Shown: positions 18,808 to 28,096 of the stretch, piece after piece
Position numbering within the stretch: the first letter of the stretch is position 1
Layout: each line of letters starts with the position of its first letter
Origin: JAFDXJ01 sp039811225
GTDB taxonomy: Bacteria; Bacteroidota; Bacteroidia; Chitinophagales; Chitinophagaceae
Assembly (NCBI GenBank): GCA_039811225.1
Contig: JBDHYG010000007.1
Coordinates: 1-64,000, forward strand
Length of the DNA stretch: 64,000 nt
Direction of reading: 5' to 3'
Made by a program: the position numbers and the translations under genes
The notes under the pieces: generated by a model
What the model saw: only the letters and a program-made list of their open reading frames with translations
Told to the model about the DNA's origin: nothing
The model's database searches: none

Positions 18808-20070
18808 TTAAAGCTCCAGTAAAGTTTTCACCGGGTCTTTGCCAAATAACATCAGTTCAGGATTTTCCAATAATTCTTTGATACGAACCAGGAATCCCAC
18901 ACTTTCCCGGCCATCAATCACCCGGTGATCATAGCTTACTGCCAGGTACATCATTGGTCTTATTACTATGGCGCCATTAATAACCATGGGTCGTTCCTGA
19001 ATTTTATGCATACCCAGGATAGCACTTTGTGGCATATTAATAATAGGCGTACTCATGAGGCTGCCAAAAACGCCCCCATTGGTGATGGTAAATGTGCCCC
19101 CCTGTAATTCTTCCATAGTGAGTTTATTATCGCGTGCTTTAGTAGCCACCTCCACAACTTTTTTCTCAATATCAGCCATGCTCAGGCTTTCTACATTTCT
19201 AATTACCGGTACGGTTAAACCGCGTGGGGTACTCACGGCAATACTGATATCTACATAATCATGGTGGATAAGTTCATCTCCATCAATAATGGAATTGACA
19301 GCAGGCCATTCACTTAGTGCAATAGCACTTGCTTTGGCAAAGAAACTCATAAAGCCGAGGTTGACGCCATGTTGTTCCTTGAATTTATCTTTATGTGCCT
19401 TTCTTATTTCCATGATACGGCCCATATCCACTTCATTAAAAGTAGTGAGCATAGCCGTTGTGTTTTTTGCTTCCACCAGCCTGCGGGAAATGGTTTTACG
19501 CAGATTGCTCATGCGTTCTTTCCGGGTATTCCGGGAAAATAATTCCTGTCCTTCAAAAGCTTTTTTGCCCGGATGTGCCAATGCCTCGAGGACATCGGTT
19601 TTCATTATACGGCCATGCGTGCCGGTAGCTGTTATAGAAGAAACATCAACTTTTTTATCTGCAATAATCCGCGAAGCAACCGGAGTGGCTTTGATTTGCT
19701 GATTTTCTGGTGGTACAACCGTAATATCTGATTGAATCACCTCCGCTTTAGTTTCCTTTTTGTCGACTTGAGCCGGTGCAGCCGGAGTCTGCTGGCTTGT
19801 GGTTGCTACTTCCCCGGAGGCAGCTGCCGGTTTTTGGGCAGTTTCGTCAATTGTGGCAATAGCATCACCAATTTGCAACGTGTCATTTTCCTTTGCAATG
19901 GTTTTTAGTGTGCCGGCCATTTCTGCATTTACCTCAAAAGTGGCTTTTTCACTTTCGAGTTCTGCAATCACTTCATCACGATCTACATATTCGCCATCCT
20001 TTTTTACCCATTTCAAAAGGGTCACTTCACTAATCGATTCGCCTACCGCTGGAACTTTAATTTCTATCAT
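18808..20070 (-). CDS. sucB: 2-oxoglutarate dehydrogenase E2, dihydrolipoyl succinyltransferase
   Basis: The core of the 2-oxoglutarate dehydrogenase complex of the TCA cycle; passes succinyl to CoA. Domains: lipoyl 1-76 with lipoyl Lys42 in ESEKATFEV; an Ala/Pro/Gln linker; the E1/E3-binding domain 129-163 (ASRIIADKK ... GRIMKTDV); and the catalytic domain from about 185 ending in SYDHRVIDGRES (379-390) with His382 and Asp386. It lies 56 nt downstream of sucA in the same direction, so an operon is expected. The E3 subunit is not in the window. Confidence 0.96.
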   Translation of the reverse strand: MIEIKVPAVGESISEVTLLKWVKKDGEYVDRDEVIAELESEKATFEVNAEMAGTLKTIAKENDTLQIGDAIATIDETAQKPAAASGEVATTSQQTPAAPAQVDKKETKAEVIQSDITVVPPENQQIKATPVASRIIADKKVDVSSITATGTHGRIMKTDVLEALAHPGKKAFEGQELFSRNTRKERMSNLRKTISRRLVEAKNTTAMLTTFNEVDMGRIMEIRKAHKDKFKEQHGVNLGFMSFFAKASAIALSEWPAVNSIIDGDELIHHDYVDISIAVSTPRGLTVPVIRNVESLSMADIEKKVVEVATKARDNKLTMEELQGGTFTITNGGVFGSLMSTPIINMPQSAILGMHKIQERPMVINGAIVIRPMMYLAVSYDHRVIDGRESVGFLVRIKELLENPELMLFGKDPVKTLLEL

Positions 20071-20126
20071 AGTATGTTGCCTTTACAAACTTTATAAGTC
20101 AATAAATTTTTCTAAAAGTAAATATT

Positions 20127-22877
20127 TTATATAGAAAATGCTGTTTCAATAATATCTGCCTGCTCCTGTTTATGCACTTTTGCATAACCGGTTGCCGGGG
20201 AAGCGCTGGCATGCCTGCTGATAACACCAAAATTAATATTCTCCATATTCATTTTCAGGTATGACGCTGCGCCTGCATTTAAAGGTTCTTCCTGCACCCA
20301 GAACCATACGGCTTTATTGTATTTTTTATACAATGCATCCAATGCCCCGGCCGGCAGGGGATAAATTTGTTCCATCCGTATAATAGCCACATCTTTTCGT
20401 TTATCCGTCAATTGTTTTTCTTCCAGTTCAAAATATATTTTCCCACTGCAGAGCAATACCTTCCGTACTTCTTTTTCATCACAAAATGCATCATCGATTA
20501 CTTCTTGGAAATTACCTGAAGTAAACTCAATTTCCCGGCTGTAGGCAGCATGGGAACGCAAATTGGCCTTTGGTGAAAAATTTACCAGGGGTTTCCGGAA
20601 TGGCCATGCCAATTGTCGCCTGAGCAAATGGAAAAAGTTGGCTGCTGTAGTAACATTGGTTACCACCATATTCATTTCTGCGCACAATGACAGGAAACGT
20701 TCCATACGACCACTGCTATGCTCGGGGCCCTGACCTTCATAACCATGGGGTAACAATAAAGTAACACCATTCATACGATTCCATTTCTGCTCCCCGGACG
20801 CAATAAACTGATCAATAATCGTTTGGGCTCCATTGCAAAAATCACCGAATTGTGCTTCCCAAATCACCAGGTTATCCGGGCTGGAAAGCGCATAACCATA
20901 TTCAAATCCTAACACACCATACTCACTCAACAAGGAATTATAAATCCTGAATTTTGTGTTTTCATTTTCCAGGCTCGATAAGCGATTATATTCAGTACCA
21001 TTATTTTCATCTCGTAAAACGGCATGGCGATGGGAGAATGTACCCCGTCGTACATCCTGTCCACTCATGCGCACATTTTTCCCTTCCAGCAATAAACTGC
21101 CATATGCCATTAATTCTGCAGTAGCCCAATCCACTTTATTCTCTGCTTCATATAATTTCACTTTATCCTGGATTATCTTTTGTACTTTTCGTAATGGTGT
21201 AAAACTATCCGGCCAATGCATGAGGTAATCAAATATTTTCCTGAATTGTGCCGGAGAAATGGCCGTCTCCGGGGAATGATCAAAATCATCGGCTGTCGCT
21301 TTTCGTAAACTTTTCCAGGCAAGTTCCGGAAGCTGGTAATTATACGGTAACGGGTTTTGCTTTATTTCATCCAATCGTTCCTGTAAATCGGCCCAGAATT
21401 TCTTTTCCATGCTGGTAGCTAGTTCCTTTGCATCTGCTTCCCCATTTGCCAGGAGAAATTGTGTATATACTTCACGCGGATTCGGATGTTTATCGATCAG
21501 AGCATATAATTGAGGTTGTGTAAATTTAGGGTCATCCCCTTCATTGTGCCCATGGCGACGATAACAAACCATATCGATAAATACATCTGTATTAAATTCC
21601 TGGCGATAGCGGGTTGCTAATTCTACACAACGCACCACGGCTTCGGCATCATCCCCATTAACATGAAATACCGGCGCATGAATGGCAGCAGCAAGTGATG
21701 TACAATAATCAGAACTCCGGGCATCATCAAAATCTGTAGTAAAACCAATTTGGTTATTGATAACAAAATGAATGGTGCCCCCTGAATCATAACCTTTGAG
21801 ATCACTCATTTGCATTACTTCATATACAATTCCCTGGCCGGCTAAGGAAGCATCACCATGTATGAGTATTGGCAACATGCGGTCATACTCACTATCATAT
21901 AAAATATCCGCTTTGGCCCGGGCAAAGCCCACTACCACCGGGTCTACTGCTTCCAGGTGAGATGGATTAGGCATCAGTTTTACGTGTACTGTTTTACCAC
22001 CGGTTGTTTTGATATCACTACCATAACCCATATGGTATTTTACATCACCACTGCCCATGGTTTGGTCCACTTTTGCAGTACCTTCAAATTCACTGAAGAT
22101 TTGCTCATATGTTTTACCCAGGGTATTGGCCAGGATATTAAGTCGGCCACGATGTGCCATACCAATTACTACTTCCTGTACGCCCAGTTCTGCCCCCATA
22201 TTGATTATGGCATCAATAGCTGGGATGGTGGTTTCTCCTCCTTCCAGTGAGAATCGTTTTTGCCCAACATACTTGGTATGTAAGAATTTCTCAAAGATTA
22301 CTCCTTCATTCAATTTTTCAAGAATCCTTTTCTTTTGATCCAGGTTTAACGGCTTATCAAACCCATGTTCCATTTCCCGTGTAATCCAATTGATTTTTTC
22401 CTGGTTGGTTATATATTTAAATTCAACGCCCACGCTGCCGGCATATATTTTCTGCAGGTATGCGAGAATATTGCGCAATGTGGTTGTTCCCAGGCCAAGT
22501 ATTTCACCACATTTATAGCTGGCATCGAGGTCATTTTCTGTAAGGCCGAAAAAGGACAGGTCCAGGTTGGCATGCCGATCTTTTCTTGGCCGGATGGGGT
22601 TGGTCTTGGCAATAAGATGGCCTTTATTGCGATAGCCGAGAATTAGCCGGTAAACCTTTATTTCCCGAAGCGGGTCTATACCCGTATCTGTAGTGTCCAT
22701 GGCTCCCGTAGCTGGAGCGGCCACACCATTCCCAGCCCTATTGGAAACAGCAAAATCAAACCCTTCAAAGAATTTCTTCCATTCCGGGTCAATACTATCC
22801 GGATTGGCCAGGAAATCCTTGTATAGGGTCTCCACATAAGCCGGATGGGAACCAGTGACATAAGAAAAATCTTTCAT
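20127..22877 (-). CDS. sucA: 2-oxoglutarate dehydrogenase E1 component
   Basis: Thiamine-diphosphate-dependent decarboxylase of the TCA cycle, 916 residues, normal length. Visible family blocks: the N-terminal YVETLYKDFLANPDSIDPEWKKFF segment that docks on E2, GMAHRGRLNILAN, HGDASLAGQGIVYE, INNQIGFTTD, HVNGDDAEAVVRC, GHNEGDDPKFTQP, and GYEGQGPEHSSGR in the transketolase-like C-terminal half. First gene of sucA-sucB. A weak -7-like box lies about 40 nt upstream. Confidence 0.97.
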   Translation of the reverse strand: MKDFSYVTGSHPAYVETLYKDFLANPDSIDPEWKKFFEGFDFAVSNRAGNGVAAPATGAMDTTDTGIDPLREIKVYRLILGYRNKGHLIAKTNPIRPRKDRHANLDLSFFGLTENDLDASYKCGEILGLGTTTLRNILAYLQKIYAGSVGVEFKYITNQEKINWITREMEHGFDKPLNLDQKKRILEKLNEGVIFEKFLHTKYVGQKRFSLEGGETTIPAIDAIINMGAELGVQEVVIGMAHRGRLNILANTLGKTYEQIFSEFEGTAKVDQTMGSGDVKYHMGYGSDIKTTGGKTVHVKLMPNPSHLEAVDPVVVGFARAKADILYDSEYDRMLPILIHGDASLAGQGIVYEVMQMSDLKGYDSGGTIHFVINNQIGFTTDFDDARSSDYCTSLAAAIHAPVFHVNGDDAEAVVRCVELATRYRQEFNTDVFIDMVCYRRHGHNEGDDPKFTQPQLYALIDKHPNPREVYTQFLLANGEADAKELATSMEKKFWADLQERLDEIKQNPLPYNYQLPELAWKSLRKATADDFDHSPETAISPAQFRKIFDYLMHWPDSFTPLRKVQKIIQDKVKLYEAENKVDWATAELMAYGSLLLEGKNVRMSGQDVRRGTFSHRHAVLRDENNGTEYNRLSSLENENTKFRIYNSLLSEYGVLGFEYGYALSSPDNLVIWEAQFGDFCNGAQTIIDQFIASGEQKWNRMNGVTLLLPHGYEGQGPEHSSGRMERFLSLCAEMNMVVTNVTTAANFFHLLRRQLAWPFRKPLVNFSPKANLRSHAAYSREIEFTSGNFQEVIDDAFCDEKEVRKVLLCSGKIYFELEEKQLTDKRKDVAIIRMEQIYPLPAGALDALYKKYNKAVWFWVQEEPLNAGAASYLKMNMENINFGVISRHASASPATGYAKVHKQEQADIIETAFSI

Positions 22878-23030
22878 GCAGAAATTATTTGGATAATCAA
22901 TGAATTAGTGCCAGCAAATATCGGTCATTGGAAGCAATAAACATTGGCTAAAAAAGCAGAAATCATAACTTTATATGGTTTTTTATAAGATTAATTTCAT
23001 TTTAAATTTTTTCAATTCGTGTTTTCCATT

Positions 23031-23038
23031 TACCTTTG
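23031..23038 (+). promoter_or_regulatory. -7 promoter element of rpsT
   Basis: TACCTTTG, a perfect TAnnTTTG box, 20 nt before the rpsT ATG, preceded by an AT-rich run. The -33 position is TTTT rather than TTTG. Confidence 0.55.
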
Positions 23039-23058
23039 CCGCCTGAAAAAAAATTTGA

Positions 23059-23313
23059 ATGGCAAATCATAAAGCAACAAAGAAGGATACCCGCCAGGCG
23101 GCTAAGAGAAGGGAACGTAACAAGTATTATGGGAAAACCACCCGTAATGCCATCCGCGACTTGAAAGCTGAAAAAGAAGGAGCCAAAAAGAAAGAACAGT
23201 TACCCAATGTTATTTCAATGATCGATAAGATGGCCAAGCGTGGGACCATCCATAAAAATAAAGCCGGTAACCTGAAGCGTAAGTTGACGAAGCATGTGGC
23301 TTCCAGTATGTAG
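23059..23313 (+). CDS. rpsT: 30S ribosomal protein S20
   Basis: An 84-residue highly basic protein starting MANHKATKKDTRQAAKRRER, the typical S20 N-terminus, with the helical TIHKNKAGNLKRKLTKHV end. It binds 16S rRNA in the small subunit. Monocistronic, with its own promoter box and a terminator that reaches into the convergent kinase gene. Confidence 0.97.
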   Translation: MANHKATKKDTRQAAKRRERNKYYGKTTRNAIRDLKAEKEGAKKKEQLPNVISMIDKMAKRGTIHKNKAGNLKRKLTKHVASSM

Positions 23314-23323
23314 TTTTACTTTT

Positions 23324-24745
23324 TTATTCCGATAGTCCGCTTTCCGGCGGATTTTTTTTGCGCTTAAATTGAATGATAAACCGGTTATTCATATCATCTG
23401 TGAATTGATACATGATTTGGGCATCATGTATTCGCACAATCCGGTGCACAATGGGTAGGCCCAGCCCAAATCCCTTTCCTGTCTTTGCATTGGCGCCCCG
23501 GAAAAAAGGTACAAACATTCTTTCCTGTTCTTCTTTTGTCAGGCCAGGCCCGGTATTTTCCACTATCACCTCCACCTTTTCTTCTTTTGAATCAATAAAT
23601 ATCCTGACGGTTTTATCCACAGCATATATATAGGCATTTTTAATAAGGTTGTTGAAGGCTGCCCGCAACAATTCTTCGTGCCCGTTTACGGAAATATCTG
23701 TTTCTTTTTCCGGCGATGTAATAAATTCAAACTGAATATGTATATCCTTGAAATTTTTCCGGGCAAAAGAAATACTTTGATAAATTAGATCATCTAAGCG
23801 GAGTTGAGGGCTGAGCTCCAGGTTTTCGATATGATCATATTGAGAAAATTGCAACAGGGAATTGATCAGGCCAATCAATTGCATTTCATCCTCTTTCAAT
23901 GAAAGCAGGATACGCTTCATTTCATTTGCACTGAGATTCCTTTCAATGGCATGTTCAGTTTGCAACAACATATTGGCAAGAGGAGTCCGCAATTCATGGG
24001 ATGCATGCCGGGCAAAATTTTTCTGGTTTTCAAAAGCCCGTTGCAACCGATCAAGCATAAAATTCAGATTGGTGGCTACCTGTACAATTTCATTGGTTTT
24101 AAAATTCCCTTTCACTACCTCCACCCGCTTGGTTAGATTGGTTTCAGAAATATGGCGCATTTGTTTACTTAACTTCACTAAGGGTGCTGTCACCACAAAC
24201 ACATAATAAAAGGAAAACAGGAAAATAAAAATGATGGATGCCACCGCTACTACAATAAGGATATTTCTCAATTGCTCTAATCGTGCATCATTATATAAAT
24301 TTGTTACACTGACAATAGCATAACAGGTTTCTTGAAGGTGACTATAATAAATACCAACAAAAGATGCCTCCGGGGTAGTAAAATAATAAGGTGTTTTGTG
24401 CTTTATTTCCTCCAACAAAGCATCATGAATATCTATATGTATGGTATCCGGTGATGCATAAATCATTTTTTTTTCCGCATCCAATATAATCACACTGACC
24501 GCTTTGCTTCCTGCAAACTCTAATAGAGGGCTGGCTTTCAGGCTATCGGTAATATCTTTCGTGGTCGGTAACCTGAAATATAAGGACACCGCTTCGGTTG
24601 CTTCAGCCAGGAGGTATTTCCGTTCATCTGCTTTTCGGGATTGTTCATATAATAAATAAACGGTCCAAAAACTGAATACTATAATCAGGGAAATAACGGC
24701 GGTTAATATCAACAAAAACTTGGAACGTAAATTCATATTGATCAT
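23324..24745 (-). CDS. Sensor histidine kinase
   Basis: A 473-residue membrane kinase: TM1 about 9-32, an extracytoplasmic sensor of about 130 residues, TM2 about 160-187, HAMP about 188-240, dimerisation domain with phospho-acceptor His250 in HASHELRTPL, and ATPase domain with N (NNLIKNAYIY), G1 (ENTGPGL) and G2 (GKGFGLGLPIV) boxes. Its ATG overlaps the stop of the response regulator by 4 nt (ATGA), so the two form a translationally coupled pair. The signal is unknown. Confidence 0.93.
   Translation of the reverse strand: MINMNLRSKFLLILTAVISLIIVFSFWTVYLLYEQSRKADERKYLLAEATEAVSLYFRLPTTKDITDSLKASPLLEFAGSKAVSVIILDAEKKMIYASPDTIHIDIHDALLEEIKHKTPYYFTTPEASFVGIYYSHLQETCYAIVSVTNLYNDARLEQLRNILIVVAVASIIFIFLFSFYYVFVVTAPLVKLSKQMRHISETNLTKRVEVVKGNFKTNEIVQVATNLNFMLDRLQRAFENQKNFARHASHELRTPLANMLLQTEHAIERNLSANEMKRILLSLKEDEMQLIGLINSLLQFSQYDHIENLELSPQLRLDDLIYQSISFARKNFKDIHIQFEFITSPEKETDISVNGHEELLRAAFNNLIKNAYIYAVDKTVRIFIDSKEEKVEVIVENTGPGLTKEEQERMFVPFFRGANAKTGKGFGLGLPIVHRIVRIHDAQIMYQFTDDMNNRFIIQFKRKKNPPESGLSE
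23336..23359 (+). terminator. rpsT terminator inside the 3' end of the histidine kinase gene
   Basis: TCCGC (23336-23340) pairs with GCGGA (23347-23351), followed by eight T residues. The whole element lies within the last codons of the convergent kinase gene, whose C-terminus (KKNPPESG) is encoded by the complementary strand. Confidence 0.7.
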
Positions 24746-25437
24746 TCTTCACTGATCGAATAACCAAAACCCGTTTTTGTATGGATCAGTTTTGGTGAAA
24801 AATTTTTATCTATTTTATTACGCAAAAAATTGATATAGACTTCAACGGTATTGGTACCGGTTTCAAAATCCAGTCCCCATACTTTTGACAAGATCTCTTT
24901 CTTCGAAACAGCATGACCTTTATTTTTACAGAGTAAAACGAGTAAATTAAATTCGCGTACGGTCAGGCTTAAGGAAGTTCCATTCCGATGCACCGTTTTA
25001 TTGGTAATATTGATTTCCAGGTCAGCTATTTTTATTTTCTCATGGATTTCCATTGCTGCATCAATTCGCCGGAGTAAAACTTTAATACGTGCCAGCAATT
25101 CATGGATATGAAAGGGTTTTACCAAATAATCATCTGCCCCGGCCTCAAAGGCTGAAATTTTATCCTGCATATCCCCTAACGCCGTTAGCATAATTACCGG
25201 AACAATTTTATTTTTACTACGCAGGTTTTGACAAATCTGAACCCCATTCAAATCACCCAGGTTAATATCTAAAATAACAAGGTCAAAATCTTGCTGTGCC
25301 AATAATTCCTCGGTTTGCGTACCATTTATAGCCAGTGTTGCTTCATAACCATTTGCCTGCAATTCCTGTTGCACAAATAGACCAATTTTAGTTTCATCTT
25401 CCGCAATCAATATTCTATGTACCTTTAAGCCTTCCAT
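24742..25437 (-). CDS. OmpR/PhoB-family response regulator
   Basis: A 231-residue transcription factor. The receiver (about 6-120) has the acidic pair EDE (13-15), phospho-acceptor Asp57 in VILDINL, Thr in MLTALGD and Lys in DDYLVKPF. The C-terminal winged helix (about 132-228) ends in TGTNTVEVYINFLRNKID and TKTGFGYS, the usual OmpR recognition region. It is the first gene of a two-gene operon with the kinase. Target genes are not evident. Confidence 0.95.
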   Translation of the reverse strand: MEGLKVHRILIAEDETKIGLFVQQELQANGYEATLAINGTQTEELLAQQDFDLVILDINLGDLNGVQICQNLRSKNKIVPVIMLTALGDMQDKISAFEAGADDYLVKPFHIHELLARIKVLLRRIDAAMEIHEKIKIADLEINITNKTVHRNGTSLSLTVREFNLLVLLCKNKGHAVSKKEILSKVWGLDFETGTNTVEVYINFLRNKIDKNFSPKLIHTKTGFGYSISEE

Positions 25438-25466
25438 ATTTTAGCAAATCTTAAAAGATAAATTTA

Positions 25467-27194
25467 ATGAAAAAAACTTTTTTTCTCCTATTCTTATTTT
25501 TTACCAATTACCTTATAGCACAGGATTTCACCACAACTTTTGAACGAAGCAATGGGAAACAAACAGCTACCTACCAGGAATGTATTGCTTATTATCATAG
25601 CCTTGCAAAGCAATATGCAACAATAAAAATGATCAGCGGCGATACAACCGATTCCGGCTATCCATTGCACCTGGTCATGTATTCCCCGCAAAAGAATTTT
25701 TCACCGGAGAAAATCCATGCCGGCAACCAGGTAATCTTCCTGGTGAATAATGCTATTCACCCGGGCGAACCAGATGGCGTAGATGCCAGTATGATGCTCC
25801 TGCGCGACCTGGCCTCCGGTAAGCTGAAAAGCCCGTCAAATGTAGTCCTCGCCATTATTCCGATGTATAATATCGGGGGCGCCCTGAACAGGAGCAGCTA
25901 TTCCCGTGTTAGCCAAAACGGGCCCGAAAGCTATGGGTTCCGGGGCAATGCCCAGAACCTGGACCTCAACCGGGATTTTATTAAGGCTGATTCCAAAAAT
26001 GCATTTGCATTTGAAAAATTCTTTCAATGGCTGCAACCGGATGTCTTTATTGATAACCATGTGAGTGATGGTGCCGATTACCAATATACCATGACCTTGC
26101 TCACCACCCAGCACAATAAATTAGGAGGCGCTGTGGGCAAATTTCTCCATACTGTTTTTGAACCCGCTTTGTATCAAAGTATGGCTGAAAAAAATTGGCC
26201 TATGACACCTTATGTAAATTTTGATGGCGCCAATCCCGATAAAGGCTGGAGCGCTTATTATGAATCACCCCGCTACAGCAGTGGCTATGCCGCATTATTT
26301 GAAACCATTGGTTTTACCGGAGAAACCCATATGTTGAAACCGTATAAAGACCGCGTTGCCAGTACCTATGCCCTGATGCAAAGCATCCTGGAACAATCTT
26401 CCATTTATGCCAAAGACATTATTACTACCAGGCAGCAAAGTATCCGGGATATTATGCAACAGGACAGCTTTGCCCTGGGATGGACCGTGGACAGCTCACA
26501 TTACGATATGATTGACTTTATGGGATATGAAACCGGTACAAAAATCAGTGGCGTTACCGGTATGCCCAGGATGTTTTATGATCATACCAAGCCTTTTACC
26601 AAGAAAATCAAATTTTATAACACATTTATACCGACAAATACGGTGATAAAGCCCCGCGCATATATTGTCCCGCATGGCTGGTTTGAAGTGATTGACCGTT
26701 TAAAATTAAATGGGGTGCAAATGCACATGCTGCACCGGGATACAGATATACTCGTAGAATATTATCGCATCGAAGACTATAAGAGTTATCCCCGGCCTTA
26801 TGAAAAACATCATATCAATTATAGTGTAACGTTGAAAACAGAAAAAGCCACGCTTCACTTTTTAAAAGGAGATTATGTGATTTATACCAATCAACCTTCC
26901 AATCGATACATTATTGAAACATTGGAACCGAAAGGCGATGACAGTTATTTTTTATGGAATTTTTTTGATGCTGTTTTACAGGAAAAAGAATGGTATAGCA
27001 ATTATCGTTGGGAAGATGTTGCGGCGAAGTACCTGGAGCAACACCCGGAACTGAAAGAAAAATTAGCTGAAAAAATTAAAACTGATCCGGCATTTGCACA
27101 ATCGGCCAATGCACAATTAACTTTTGTATATAAAAACTCGCCTTATTATGAGCCGGCACATATGCGTTATCCTGTTTATCGCATGATGCCATAA
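25467..27194 (+). CDS. Secreted M14-family zinc carboxypeptidase
   Basis: A 575-residue exported peptidase; the signal peptide is about residues 1-18 (ends IAQ). Zinc ligands are seen in HPGEPDG (His98, Glu101) and in DNHVSDG (His198); LDLNRDF lies just before the second. The usual substrate-binding region follows and the C-terminal 200 residues are a family-specific beta-rich addition. Expected in the periplasm or outside the cell; peptide specificity is unknown. It starts 29 nt from the divergent response-regulator start. Confidence 0.88.
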   Translation: MKKTFFLLFLFFTNYLIAQDFTTTFERSNGKQTATYQECIAYYHSLAKQYATIKMISGDTTDSGYPLHLVMYSPQKNFSPEKIHAGNQVIFLVNNAIHPGEPDGVDASMMLLRDLASGKLKSPSNVVLAIIPMYNIGGALNRSSYSRVSQNGPESYGFRGNAQNLDLNRDFIKADSKNAFAFEKFFQWLQPDVFIDNHVSDGADYQYTMTLLTTQHNKLGGAVGKFLHTVFEPALYQSMAEKNWPMTPYVNFDGANPDKGWSAYYESPRYSSGYAALFETIGFTGETHMLKPYKDRVASTYALMQSILEQSSIYAKDIITTRQQSIRDIMQQDSFALGWTVDSSHYDMIDFMGYETGTKISGVTGMPRMFYDHTKPFTKKIKFYNTFIPTNTVIKPRAYIVPHGWFEVIDRLKLNGVQMHMLHRDTDILVEYYRIEDYKSYPRPYEKHHINYSVTLKTEKATLHFLKGDYVIYTNQPSNRYIIETLEPKGDDSYFLWNFFDAVLQEKEWYSNYRWEDVAAKYLEQHPELKEKLAEKIKTDPAFAQSANAQLTFVYKNSPYYEPAHMRYPVYRMMP

Positions 27195-27200
27195 GCCTGA

Positions 27201-27230
27201 AAAAATACCTGCCCGACAGCAGGTATTTTT
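27201..27230. terminator. Bidirectional terminator between M14 peptidase and GIN-domain genes
   Basis: A 12-bp perfect stem (27201-27212 with 27219-27230, AAAAATACCTGC/GCAGGTATTTTT) with a 6-nt loop. A and T runs flank both sides, so it can serve both convergent genes. Confidence 0.85.
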
Positions 27231-27244
27231 TTAAAAATTCAATT

Positions 27245-27970
27245 TTATTGCAAGGCATAAATCTTCCCGGAGCCGGCAATTTTTTTAGTCACTTGTGGCT
27301 GTCCCAGATAAGCCACATCTCCGCTTCCGGAAATAGTTACATCCAATTTGGCAGAAGCAAAAACATCCGCATCTCCCGTTCCATTAATAATCACCCGGAC
27401 ATTTTCGGCTTTCAGGTTTTTAGTTTTAACATCGCCCTGGCCATCAATCATGATATTCAGATCCCGGGTTTCGCCGGTTAAATGAATATCGCCTGTTCCG
27501 GCAATATGTGCATTTACGGTGGGTGTATTTACCGCTAAATCTATATCTCCACTACCCACCAATTCGAGTTTAAGGTAATCAGCTCCACTCAGTAACCCGC
27601 TACTTTTTACTTCTGCATTACCATTAACGGTCAGCTCCGTTAATTTATCGGTAGAAATCTTTAAATGAATATCATTTGTGGGCGAAAGATGAATTCCTTC
27701 TTTTACTTTGATCACAAGCCGGCCGTCCTTTTCTTCAGCCATCAGATAAGGCAATAAATTTTCATCGGTTTCTATTTCTATCTTTTTCTGGTTTCCCTGG
27801 ATAAGCTCAACAGAATAATTACCGGAAAGCAGGATCTTATCACTGAGGTTAAGATTTTTTTCGAGATGCCCCTGCTGCCCGTTTCCTTCTACCCTTTTAT
27901 CAAAAACGGAGTTACAGGAAATCCAAATAATAGCAGCCAGGGCCATAAGCAGTATTCTTAATTTTGTCAT
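27245..27970 (-). CDS. Exported GIN-domain protein (DUF2807)
   Basis: A 241-residue protein with an N-terminal signal (possible lipoprotein, Cys19 in IWISC). The body is a beta-helix-like DUF2807 head GIN domain with repeated short motifs such as SGSGDV, GTGDI and GQGDV. Such proteins are abundant in Bacteroidota, often described as putative adhesin heads or envelope-stress proteins, without a proven function. Monocistronic. Confidence 0.85.
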   Translation of the reverse strand: MTKLRILLMALAAIIWISCNSVFDKRVEGNGQQGHLEKNLNLSDKILLSGNYSVELIQGNQKKIEIETDENLLPYLMAEEKDGRLVIKVKEGIHLSPTNDIHLKISTDKLTELTVNGNAEVKSSGLLSGADYLKLELVGSGDIDLAVNTPTVNAHIAGTGDIHLTGETRDLNIMIDGQGDVKTKNLKAENVRVIINGTGDADVFASAKLDVTISGSGDVAYLGQPQVTKKIAGSGKIYALQ

Positions 27971-28096
27971 AAAAGAAGTTTATGTATGGAGTGTAAAATT
28001 TTTGGATAAAACAGTACCGTAAAATTACTCTTAAAATTAATTTACCTTCGCAACAATTTACTGCATTTTTTCGCAGTTTCACCCCGATTCTACTTT

